The notes beneath the pieces were generated by a model. The model saw nothing but the letters and a program-made list of their open reading frames with translations. It searched no databases and was not told the DNA's origin. A stretch of DNA of 64,000 bases from Colius striatus (Eukaryota; Chordata; Aves; Coliiformes; Coliidae): positions 54,895,367 through 54,959,366 of the forward strand of contig NC_084760.1 in the NCBI RefSeq assembly GCF_028858725.1, written 5' to 3'. This document shows positions 23,058 through 34,170 of the stretch, one piece after another; the stretch's first letter is position 1, and every line of letters starts with the position of its first letter. The position numbers were made by a program, and so were the translations under genes.

Positions 23058-25957
23058 AGGCAATGTTTGCCAAGAAACTCACTTTGCAGAAATGAGAAAT
23101 TTCTTCATTCTTTTATTTATCCATATGTTTCTTGCATTTTAACCAGGACACTCCAATTTCTATAAGGATAGGATGTAGATGATGTGTCATATCTTTATAT
23201 AAGCTTAGTGGGTTTTTTTTTTCCAAACTGTCACTCATTCATAAGAATGAAAGGTTTTGTATCAGAGAAATGTTATAGCAAATTACAAACTGCTTGAGGT
23301 ACAGAGGGGACTAAAAGACAATCTGGATCAAACATACAAAGAGCTTCTTATATATGCTGTATTTTAGAAGATTGATCTGAAGAAGAGACAGTATGCAAGG
23401 AAGCTTCAGCCAGCCTTTCATATAACGTTTGTCAAAGATGATTTGTGTGTTATTTAATGTTAGGGCAACTTGCAATCTCTCAACACTAAGTATTGCTTGT
23501 ATCAGAGCACCAAAGCCTTGATCCGTGATACCATGATACATAATGCAAATTAAGTAGCCCTGGATATTTTTTTACAATATCCCCAGCTTTGTCATAACAC
23601 CCATGATTTTATAGCAATGCAAAACCAATGGAGCTACTTCACCCAAATCCTCTTTGTCTTCAGCTTAATGCTAGTGTACCTCAACTAACAGGAAAGGATC
23701 ACATCTGTCTACCATAGTGCTCTACTGACCTAGTCATGTTTGGTCTGTAACAGCTTGTGGTGCAAGGCTAAGGCTCAGGCTCCCTGCAGTCATTACCATT
23801 CAGCCTACTGCAATTGTGACCCCCTTGGAATGTTAAACAGAGACACTGCAGAAGCTCATTGGGAACAAGTGAAGCTGTTGAAATACTGATTATTCCAGCA
23901 GAGCCTGAGCAAATTAATTAATAATTAGGTGTGAAATTAATGCACACTGGCTGTTTTCACTAGTACTTTTCCCATGTCGCTAATTTGTTTTCACACCACC
24001 AAGGGAGAAAGTAGATTTAAAGAACATACGTAAAAATGAGCTAAAAGTCTCTCCAGGTAAACCTTGTTACATTTGCTGGGGGTTTTTTAGTATCATATAG
24101 AGTTTAAACTTAACTCTTTAAAATGCTAAATATTTTTAGTGTGTGTTTAAACAAGACTTAATTTGTTGATGAGAAAGATAAAACAGTGCTTTGTCTTTAC
24201 TGTTGTATTATGCTGTAAGGATGTATAGTATGTTACTTTGTCTTATCTTCTATGTTTGCATTTCAAGTGTGGTGTTTGAGGGTGCTTATATAGGATGAAC
24301 TAGCTGAAAATGGTGTGAGTTGATGTTAGGGCTGCAGTACTGTATACAATATAGTAATGTGTTCTTGGAGGAATTTTACACATTTCTATATGTTGAGTAA
24401 AAGGTTTTACTTAGAGTGTTTTGCAAATCTTTACAGTGAGAAATACATAAATGAAGTTTAGGGGACCTCATGGCATGAGTATTTAATTATAGACTGCACT
24501 AAAACGCAGTATGAATATGACAGACATTTTGGTAAAATTATTAGTTTGATTGTCATCTGCAATGCAGAATGTGTGAAGATCTCATGAAAATCTGAGGTGA
24601 CATGAGATGGAGTTTGACTCCTTCTTCTTCTTAAAAGGTGAGATCAGGGACTTTTTGCTCAACTAGCTGTCTCTGGGTCCTCTACTAAGAGTAAGGCTAT
24701 AGCTCTATAATCTTTGTCTTAGAGGTTATTCTGTTAACTTAGATTGTGGCTTCTGTTTTCTGTAGTCTTACTTTTTTTGACTACTCAAAGTTTATTGGAC
24801 AGGGATGAAGACACCTGTAGCATAAGGGAAATTGTGTAAGTGTGGATGTACGTGAAAGTAGGTAGAAATCCAAGAAGCATCCACTATTGTAGGAACGATA
24901 CACAGCATGTAAAAAGATGAAAAGTTCTTTATATTTTCATAGAACAGAAGAGAATAGGAAATCCTTCTTTCTTAAGCAGAAGGATGTCCACAGACTCCTT
25001 CCCAGTCTTATCTCTTCCTGAATGTACTTGACCTAATAGGGAAGCTTAGCAGGTCTTTATAAGATTGCTTTGTTGCTTGTTTTGAATTTATGCTATTCAG
25101 GTGTCTCCTATTCAAATCAAGAGTACCATTTTGGCCAACTGGAGACATCAAAAGATGAAATTACTTTTGGTATGCTGTAGCAATCTTTTTGAAGTAGCTT
25201 ATTTATAATACAGATAATTTTCCAAACTGTTCTTACTGCATATGCTAAGCAAATAATCTGAACAAAATCAAACTAACCTATCTTGTTCAGATTAGCCTTC
25301 TTTCCAGTATGTTAGCACAGGGACTTTTGTGATCCCCAAGCCTGTTTACTTAAAGTGATATACTAAAGAGTAACACATTGCTGTTTCTGGATGCCATTTA
25401 CCATCAAAAGATCTAGGAATAATCGGAAAGGAAAATAGTTAGGCTACTTGTAAATTGTGGTAGGAATATATGCCAACATTTAGGTTTACAAATCGTAATA
25501 CTTGCATATAAATCCAAAGAACAGTTTATGTAAAGATTTTTAAAAGGCTGATTCATCAAATATCAGTTACAAAAATACATTAGGATTAAATAGAATCTAA
25601 ATGTTATGGCTGGACTTAAGTGGCTTGATTATACTTTAGAATGTCTGGCACTGTGTTTCCACAGTCCTAATAAACTGAATTTCTATTTCTTGAAAAAAAT
25701 GTTTCTGCTGTTTATCCCACTTGAATAAATATTTGTGCTTGGGCTGGCTGGCAGTGGGAGGGAGGCAAAACCCTTCTACTGAAGTCACTGCTGGTGAAAG
25801 CTCTGAGAAGCACCTATCGTGTGGAACATGGCATGTGTCCGGGTGAGAGGCTGATCCCTCAACAGTAGTTACGGTTTATCTGTGCTTACCAAAGCTTGCC
25901 ACTTCTCAGGAATACAAATTTTAAGCTACCCTCTGTGCAGTCTTAGGTTAAAGCATT
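23058..25957. other. Intergenic, 2.9 kb, nothing established
   Basis: AT-rich unique sequence. A homeodomain-type cluster of TAATTA/ATTAATTA words lies at about 23911-23945 and would be a candidate conserved element. Confidence 0.55.
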
Positions 25958-26650
25958 GATAGAACCTTAGAATTTTTTCAGTTAGAAAAGACCTTTAAGA
26001 TTATCAAGTCCAACCACTAATGTAACACTGCCAATCCATCCCTAGACCATGTCCCTAAGCACCTCATCTATGCATCTTTTAAATATCTCCAGAGATGGGG
26101 ACTTTAATACCTCTCTGGACAGCCTTTGCCAGTATCTAACAACCTTCTTGGTGAAAAAGTTCTTCCTAATCTCCAATCTCATCCTCCCCTGAATCAACTT
26201 GAGGCCATTTACTCCTTTCACGTGGTTGTAGAGAGTGCTCATGTCTCCTCTCAGCCTCCTCTTCTCTAGGCTAAATATCCCCAGCTCCCTCAGCCACTCC
26301 TCATAAGATTTGTTCTCCAGACCATTCACCAGCTTTGTTGCCCATCTCTGGACACACTCCAGCACCTCAGTATCTTTCTTATACTGAGAGGCCTCCTTGG
26401 ACACCTGGGCACACTGCTGGCTCATATTCAGCTGGCTGTCAACACATTTTCTGATGGACAGCTTTCCAGACATGCACCCCCAAGCTTGTAGTGTTCCCTG
26501 GGTTCTTGTGGCCCAAGTGCAGGACTCTGCACTTGGCCTTGTTAAACCTCATACAATTGGCCTTGGCCCATTGCTCCAACCTGTCCAGATCCCTCTGAAG
26601 AGCCTTCCTGACCTCAAGCAGATCTACGTTCCTGACCAACTTCATAAATG
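25958..26650 (-). mobile_element. CR1 LINE fragment, about 690 bp
   Basis: The minus-strand frame 26042-26473 gives [20 protein letters not shown], then [20 protein letters not shown] and EIRKNFFTK. This is the CR1 ORF2 C-terminus. A second frame upstream (26439-26645) gives [20 protein letters not shown], the adjoining ORF2 segment. The two frames overlap and are shifted relative to each other, so the copy is broken. The tail end is AACCTTAGAATTTTTTCAGT, a decayed CR1 tail. Confidence 0.94.
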
Positions 26651-27832
26651 TTAGTGCAAGCTTGTTATGAATGTCACCAGTTTTCTGATGTGGATGTTCT
26701 GTTTCTTCCTATCTCTTCTTATAATCTCTTTCTAAGACCACCCATTCTGCTTCATCCATGCAGATAAAGTAAAGCAGGACATCTCCTGAGTAAAATAGAT
26801 ACAATTATTCCATGCTCACATTTAATCATCGTTTCTGGTTATGGATTCTTCACTTTAACCAGAAAGTTTTCTGTAAGCAAAAGCATTCTCTTCAGCGTTA
26901 AGTTATCAATATATACAGGTATAGCTACAATTGTGTAGAATAGTTGTTCATAGTTATAGTAATATTTCCTAATTTCATCAAATTAACAGAATTGTTCTTA
27001 ATTAATAATTCACATCACTTTTTGCTTCTCTCGTTCATTTATTTGCTTGGTTTAGAAATGGAAACTGTCCCTCTGTTTAGCTTTCTCTTTCATGTAATAT
27101 AATAGATACATAAGTAGGTAGATAGATATCTCTGGGAAAAAGAAATTTGGCTTAAGTCTCTTTGTCCTACTGAAGAGGCAAAAAAAAATTACTGAACTGT
27201 TGTTTCTCTGTTCCTTCATTAGAATATTATGTTTGGAAGGCCTGTGGAATGTCATATGTGATTTTTTTTCAGTGGCAGAATCAGTTGCAGGCCTGTATCT
27301 CCACCTCTTTGTGGCACAAGCCCAATGACAGGGAATGACATTAAAATCCCTAAAACTGAATAGATAAGTCATAATGGGTGATGTGCTTCAAATTTTCTTT
27401 TCCACCAGTTCAAGTCAGTGGCTGGTCTGATGTGAGACCCTCCTGGGTGATTGGTTATGCACCACTGTGTGTCACCCTAGGTATCAACAAAGGGAGGTAG
27501 GTGACTGTCCTCCTTTTGATTACTCCATGGGCACACACCACTTGCCACCACACCATTTCTCATTCCCCATGTTCTGATTCAATATTGCATCTGTTTAAAT
27601 CAGACTCAGGAATTCAACTCTCTTTGACACCTTTGTCTCTCTTTGTCAGTTACTGCTTGCAGTGTACATGACAAAAAGAACCAAATGTAATTTCTTACTG
27701 AAAAATGTCAAACATGAGAATGTATCTTTCTTCTCCCTCATTTATTATGCCATATACATTTCCCTCTTTCCAGTCTCGATGTAGTTCACAAAGGCATTGG
27801 GTTCCTAACAGCCTTGAAGTTCACAGTTATTA
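26651..27832. other. Intergenic, nothing identified
   Basis: A 106-codon minus-strand frame at 27052-27372 has no recognisable features. No repeat was recognised. Confidence 0.55.
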
Positions 27833-28200
27833 TCACAGAGTCACGGAACAGTAGGGGTTGGAAGGGACTTCTAAAGATCCTCTAGTCCAACCTCTCTGCT
27901 CAAGCAGGTCCACCTCGATCAGGTCACTCAGAAATGCATCCAGGCAGGTTTTGAAAACCTCTAGAGAAGGAGACTCCACACCCTCCCTGGGCAGTCTGTG
28001 CCAGGGCTCCCTCACTCTCACAGTAAAGAAGTTTTTTCTTAAGCTTGAGAGGAACTTTTTGTGTTCCAGCTTTTGTCCATTACCTTTAGTCCTGTCACTG
28101 GACACTACAGAAAATATGGCTGCCCCATCTCCTTGACATATGACTTTTAAATGCTTGTAAGTATTAATGAGGTCCCACCTCAGTCTCATCCAAGCTGAAA
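27833..28200 (-). mobile_element. CR1 LINE fragment
   Basis: It opens with TCACAGAGTCACGGAACAGT, continues AGGGGTTGGAAGGGACTTCT, and runs into the ORF2 end (minus-strand LSSLRKNFFTVRVREPWHRL, then PSLEVFKTCLDAFLSDLI). It is young-looking by its close match to the common CR1 3' UTR but severely 5'-truncated. Confidence 0.94.
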
Positions 28201-28574
28201 GTAGTATATGCCACTGTAGCAAAATACAAGACTGCATTTTATGCCTGTGATTTGCATATTTTTGTCCTTATAATTGGCCTACCTCCTTCCTCTTGCAACC
28301 AAAGCAAAGACTTTCCTCTTTGTTTCCTCTGCATTTTTATGCTTTCAATATTGCTTGAATTTGTAATGGAAAAGAAAAAATTGGAGAGATTCATAAGGTA
28401 CTTGGAAGGTCTTCAATCCCTACAGCTCTTGTCAGAGCTCTGTGGAAGGGCTGCCACCTGCATTCTTCAATCTCCTCTGCTGAGCCAGGCTTTTCCACCT
28501 TCTTCCTAGATGCAGCTTCCTTCGATCACTCTTCCCTTCTTTATCCTTCAGAGCAGGGCCCTGGCATGTATCAT

Positions 28575-28718
28575 TCTCCTTCCTTGGAGGTCTTCAAGAC
28601 CTGCCTGGACACGTTCCTATGCGACTTGATCTAGGTGGAGCTGCTTCTGCAGGGGAGTTGGACTAGATGAACTCTAAAGATCCCTTCCAATCCCTACCAT
28701 TCTGTGATTCTACGATTA
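28575..28718 (+). mobile_element. CR1 3'-end fragment
   Basis: It carries CTTGGAGGTCTTCAAGACCT, GATCTAGGTGGAGCTGCTTC, GGACTAGATGAACTCTAAAG and the tail CCATTCTGTGATTCTACGAT. It lies 375 bp from an oppositely oriented CR1 of the same type, so the two could pair as an inverted repeat of about 140 bp. Confidence 0.93.
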
Positions 28719-30854
28719 GACATGCCTAAGAGGAAAAAGACCCAAGGTTGCTTATTTACAAGGCCTGCCTGTTCTTTTATCTTACTATTCTTTTTTTCTC
28801 TTGTTAGGAGCATGTCCTCTGAGCTTTTCTGAACTTTGTGTGCAAGCTGTAAGGTCATTTCACTATGACAGAATGTCAGAGCCTATTTAAGACAGTGGAA
28901 GGACTTCTAGTGGTTTTGGAGAGATATGTATAACAGCCATGAGACCACTTAGAATGGGTTGTGTTGGTCAGAATTTCTTTCTGGAACAAGAAAACCTATT
29001 CAGCAAGTCAGAGGAACACCATGGCTCACCCTGATTTCCCAGAACACTTGCTGTTACAATCAGTGGTAACTAGAGCAACCATGAGGAGCTCTTTCGTGAC
29101 TCGTGTCTTGAGATCTTTGAAATGTAATTTGGTTTTCGGTAATGGTAGCATTAAGAATTTTTGTTCGTTTTTCACAAGAAAAAAAGTTGTTGACTATTTT
29201 GGTTTTTAACAAAGGCAATGACCAACCGATTCATACAAGTCATCTGCATTTTTACATTGATGATAGATTATGTACCAAATATTCCCAGGCCATGCAACTT
29301 CCTTTATTTTTCATCAAGAAAACCAGAAAACACACATCCTCACTTTTTACTAATATTTAGCCATTTTTTCTAGCATTACTTTATCCATATTCATATTTTA
29401 AAAAATCTGTATCTGTGACTCACTTCATTACACCCTTCACTAAGTCTGATGTATTTAGTACTTTTAAATGTAGCTTGTGATTAGTATCAGCCTCCTGACT
29501 ATTTCTGTTATTCTTCACTGAACCTTTTCTTCATTTAGTGATGTTTTCATGCTTATTGAAATTAATTTTAAAACTCTCAGCGTGTTAGCCAAGATTTCCC
29601 ATTAAAATTTTAGCATTTGAGTGCTAAATTGGTGGACATTTTCCACTAATGTTTTAGTGAACTATTGAAGATATTAGTTTGTAGAGTTTGGGGCTCCTCA
29701 TTTTCTTTACATTTATTTCCTGTGTACACCCAAGTATTCCCGTGTTCTTGGCTTAACTTTCACAACAAGATTTTTCCTCTGTAAATGTTTTTTTTTGGCA
29801 GTTACTTCTGACCTCAAGATGCATTTTGCAGTTTTTCCAGCCTTAAAGACTAAATCAGAATATCCTCTGGGATCTTTTGTTCCTGAAAACTAGAATCTCA
29901 TATGATTTTAAATCCTTGTGTGTTACATGCTGCATCTGTGCTTTAAAGTTATACCAAATGAAAATAATACAAAATCTATGCAATTTATGCACATATTAAG
30001 TTTTGTTCATTGATATTTATAATCTTTTTGTCCTATTTTATTATGGTTTCTCAACTGTAGAATTTTGCTGCTTCTGTATCTCTGCCAACATATATATTCA
30101 AAGTAATTTAGTTTAGAAAAAGGAAATTATCATGATCTTTCATCAAGGAGAAAAGAGGTGGCTGCAACAATTCTAACTTTGCTATTTTAAGCAGCCAGAA
30201 ATCACACAGTTAAAGAATGGTAATATGAGGCAGATAAGCCATTTGTTCAGCGCCAACTATGAATTGGAGCCAGGAAGAAGACACAATCATTCATGTCAAA
30301 ACCAAGTCCTCAAATAATTTATCAAATCTGTTTTACAGTCCAAGAGAATTGACAAAAGAAACAAACATTTTGGAGAGATCTCTGATGTTATCTCATTTAG
30401 GCAAGCAAATGGTGAATTGCCCCATCTGCTTCACAATTTCAGACTTGGATAGAATTCCTGCAGGTCTTACAAATTAAAAGGGAAAAAAAAAAAACAAATC
30501 AAAACAACAAAAAACCCCAAACCAAACAAAGGAAAAAAAAAAACCCAACAAACCCCTTTCTTTCTTATTTAAGACGTACTCAGACCTTTTTTTTTGACCT
30601 TTGCTCGGAAATTGAGAAATGACATCAAACAACCTCTGCCATAGTTGCTTTACTGAGAAAGTGACATTGGTACCTAATAGGAGAACGCTTGGCCTACCAT
30701 TTCCATCTAAGTTTGTCTGGGAATAGGTCTCTTCTCTTATGAGGAGAAGCTGCTAATAGGATGCTCTCTGGAGGATGATGTATGTTAATAACAAGATTGT
30801 GTGGACATTTTCTTAATGAAAAATACACGTCAAAGTGTTGGGAAAAACTTAGTG
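28719..30854. other. Intergenic, 2.1 kb, with A-rich tract
   Basis: Unique AT-rich sequence. An A/C-rich tract at about 30482-30545 (runs of A broken by C and CCCC) is the only marked feature. Confidence 0.6.
30482..30545. repeat. A-rich low-complexity tract
   Basis: Almost entirely A with scattered C and occasional G and T, including two runs of 11-12 A. No LINE body is attached. Confidence 0.9.
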
Positions 30855-31640
30855 TAGCTTGGATCATAGAAGAATAGAGCAACCTAAGTTAGAAAGTTTG
30901 TTGGTCCAAACTTTCATAGGAAAAGATAGATGAGATTGCCTAGCACCTTGCCCAGACACATCTTGAAAACCTCTAGGGTTAGAAACTCCACCACATCTCT
31001 GGGGAGATTGTTCCAGCGACTGATTGTTCTCATTGTAAAAATTCCTTCTTATATCAAAATGAAACATCTCCTGGTGCAACTTGTAACCATTGCCATTTGT
31101 CCTCTCCATGTGACTCTAAGAGACCCTCCATCTTCTTTGTAACTGTTCTTTAAGTACTGGAAAACTGCTTGGAGGTCCCTTGAGTCTTTTTTTCTCCAGA
31201 GAGAAAGACCTAACTTGTTCAGTCTTTCCTCACAGGGCAGATTCTCTAGTCCTTGGATCTTCGTGGCTCTCCTTTGGACCCTCTCTAGTCTGTCCATGTC
31301 TATTTTGAATTGTAGAGAACAAAACTAGACACTATTCCAGATGTGACCTGGCAAGTGCTGAGTAGATTGGAATGATCTCATCTCTGTCTCTGCTAGTAAT
31401 GCAGCTGCAAGCCAAGTTCTGATTTGTCTTTGGTATTGCATCAATGCACTACTGATTCATGTCCAGCTTGTTGTCCACTGGGACCCTCAGATCTCTTTCA
31501 GCAAGACTGCTCCCTAGCCACACAGCTCCTGGCCTGTACTGGGCTCTTTAGTTATTTTGTCTTGGGTGCAGGACATCATGTTTGTCTTTGTTAAACTTTG
31601 TATGGTTCTTGCTTGTCCTGTAAATGCCCATGTTTCCTTC
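30855..31640 (-). mobile_element. CR1 LINE fragment, about 790 bp, older subfamily
   Basis: The minus-strand frame at 31049-31297 gives MDRLERVQRRATKIQGLENL plus EERLNKLGLSLW, the CR1 ORF2 C-terminal region. Further into ORF2 the plus strand shows CTTGTTGTCCACTGGGACCC and CAGATCTCTTTCAGCAAGAC. The tail is eroded (GGATCATAGAAGAATAGAGC). Several frameshifts and stops are present. Confidence 0.9.
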
Positions 31641-32410
31641 TTTCACACATCCACGAGAGAAAACTATGATAACAAGCTGAAATGTGCACAATCTATGAAG
31701 TTCTGTGGCTGGGCTGATTCAGGAGCCAAAGCAGAAAACAGTTTTTATTTCTAAGGCAAGCCATGTGCATTGACAAAATACTCTTACAACAGTGGAATGA
31801 GTTCTATCTCCAAATCTGCTACAGGACTTCCTAAAATCCATGTATTTATCTGCAGGACGATGTAGAGAGGGAGGAGGGAAGAAGAAAAGCTGAGTTCTTG
31901 TTAACTGTCTCCCATGCAGTCGAGATAATCACAATCTCCATTTCATCATATGAAACTATATGAGTAAGGAGAAAGAGAGGAAAAAATGAAAGTTATAGGA
32001 AAATCATTTTGGGTAGTAACACATAATCTAGGAGTGTCTCAATGCTTACAGCTACGTGTATCTGTTACATATCCTTCACTTCCACTTTTGCCAGGAGCTT
32101 CAGTCATTCAGCAGGGCTGCAGTGCCCCTGGTGCTGTCCAAACACTGAATAGAAAGTCTCAGTCACAGTTTACAATCACAGCATGAAAATAATAGGAGCA
32201 AGCAAGAAGCCATATGCTAAAAAAAATTAAATATTTTCTGAGTTGAAATTTGAAGATACCAAGTGATTTTTTCCTGTAAAACCAGCTTTCAGGCATCTTA
32301 GTAGGCGCCCATGTACACTTTCATGGGCATTTATCCCAAACACAGGTTTAATACAAAAAAACAAAGGTAGTATTTCCTAACTCTGTCATGTTTAACATTT
32401 CAAACCATAA
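31641..32410. other. Intergenic, nothing identified
   Basis: Unique sequence between a CR1 and a solo LTR. No coding or RNA feature was recognised. Confidence 0.55.
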
Positions 32411-33329
32411 CTAGGTGTCATGGTTTAGCAAGAAGCAGCTTTTGCCTGGTAACAGGAGGAGGGGGTTGTAGTGAAAACCCGGTAAAGAGTTTTTGGACTC
32501 TCCCGTGGCTCCTGGGTTCACACCCACCTCCAGCCCAGCTGGGCCAATCTGATTCCTCTATGATCACTATTTAGGGACGGGAATTTGAAGTGCTGGCAAG
32601 AGGTGTAAGAGCGATACAAGATGGAGGTGGTCACGTGGACCCCATAGTCAGAGAAGGAGGAGCAGCAGACCAGAGACCCCTCTGCAAGCCATGGTGAGAA
32701 TGCAGGCTGTACCCCTGCAACCTATGGAGGGCCATGGCAAGACTGAGAGTCCCTAGCAGCTCCATGTGAGTGCATTCGGACTGGCAAGAGACTGTGTGAG
32801 GAGGTGGCCATGACACAGGCTGTGCTGTGCTGGAGAGCCTGTGCACTGCAGAGCAGCCCCACAAAAGAGGCAGAGAGGAGCTGCAGCCTTTGGGATAAAT
32901 ACACATCGGAGCAACCCGTGCAGGGCTGCCATGTGTGAGGTACCCCACGGACTTCCAAGGGGGACTGGTGTGGAGCCCACCTGCCCTGAGGAGAGACAAA
33001 TGGCAGCAGCCATTAGGAATAGACTGGCACAGGAGTCGGGACTCTGAGCCCGGGAAGAGGGGAGGGGTGGGGAGAAGGTGGTATTCTTCATCATTGTACC
33101 ACTCTGTGTTATGTTTGTTATGTTTTGGGGTTTCATGGTTATGCTTTAGTTGATGTTGCATTAAATTATTTTCTGTTTTCTTCCACAAGTGGAGTGGCCT
33201 GGTCTGTTTTGTCCTGAACCTTAAGCAGCAATTAAGCTCTCCCTGCCCTTTGGCAATTCTCAGCCTCTTCGGTACTTGAGGCTAGTTGTGGTCTTTTGTC
33301 CCCTGATGGGCTTAAACCAAGACACTAGG
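32411..33329 (+). mobile_element. Solo ERV LTR (family A), intact ends and target duplication
   Basis: The LTR spans 32416-33324 (909 bp) and begins TGTCATGGTTTAGCAAG. It ends GGGCTTAAACCAAGACA. Perfect 5-bp duplications CTAGG lie at 32411-32415 and 33325-33329. ATTAAA at about 33160 with a U5-like end gives plus orientation. It shares long segments (for example GACTGTGTGAGGAGGTGGCC) with the LTR at 43693-44619, and end regions with that at 47731-49024. Long open frames on both strands inside it (up to 185 codons) are by-products of its GC-rich U3. Confidence 0.92.
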
Positions 33330-33804
33330 GTTTCTTTAACATAGACAGTTAAAAGTAGTATATAAATGTATACATACATTTCTAATAATAAATGAAACTA
33401 AAGGCACTATTTTGATAATGAATTAAAGTGAATTAATTATGGTCACTCCTCATCTTCTGGAAAAAAAGCTTCCCTCAGCTGTATTCACAGATTTCATCAG
33501 CTTCGGTGGGATTTTATAGCCCAAGCCTTCAATTCCATTGTCAAACAATAGACAAAAGATGCCATGAAAGATGTGGAATTTTAATGAATGGGATTCATCA
33601 AGATAACAACTTAAAATGAAGTTGAGAGAGTAACCAAATGTATCCACTCTGAAGATTTCAAATCCATCTAGTAGCACAGAAGGAAGTGCAATACAATTTA
33701 CTTTACATTGAAGTTGGAACAATTTCTACCAACAGAGCAGAACACAGGTCCCTGGGAAAATGCTGGAGAAGTCAGCTTGGAAGACTTTTATGGATGTGTG
33801 AAGA
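33330..33804. other. Intergenic, nothing identified
   Basis: AT-rich sequence between the solo LTR and a CR1 internal fragment. No feature was recognised. Confidence 0.5.
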
Positions 33805-34170
33805 AGAAGGAAGTGACTGACAACAGCAAGCATGGATTTTTCAGGGAATAATCATACCTGACTCATCTGATTGACTTTTACATTAAAATTAATAATTTTG
33901 TGAACCAGGGAGAACAGTGGATGCCATTGCCATTTTCCTTGAATTTAGCAAGGCTTGCATCACTATCTCCTACAATATTCTTGTAACTAAGTTGGGACAG
34001 TACAGTGTGGATGGATGGACAACTAGTTGCTTGAAAACCAGTTGGATGGTTGGGCTCAAAGGACAGCAATTAATGGATCATGTTTACCCGGGGGCTGGTG
34101 TCAGTAGAGTACTACAGGGATTCTCCTTTGGAACTGTTCTGTTTAACATCACTGGAGCAGCTCAGTCTCA
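33805..34170 (+). mobile_element. CR1 ORF2 reverse-transcriptase fragment
   Basis: The plus-strand reading AIAIFLEFSKACITISYNIL, then VSRVLQGFSFGTVLFNI, aligns with CR1 motifs of the type LDFSKAFDTVSHNIL and GVPQGSVLGPVLFNI. It has lost the usual residues (A-C for A-F-D, and the PQG core). It is an old internal piece without its 3' end. The sequence after 34170 shows a decayed GGACCAGGGACCTCC word that might be a remnant of the CR1 3' UTR. Confidence 0.8.

Noticed and set aside
26042..26473. 143-codon minus-strand ORF as a gene
   Set aside because: It is the C-terminal part of CR1 ORF2 in a truncated, frameshifted LINE copy.
32631..33188. 185-codon minus-strand ORF and overlapping frames
   Set aside because: They are inside the solo LTR at 32416-33324, antisense to its orientation, and several overlapping frames are open because of base composition.
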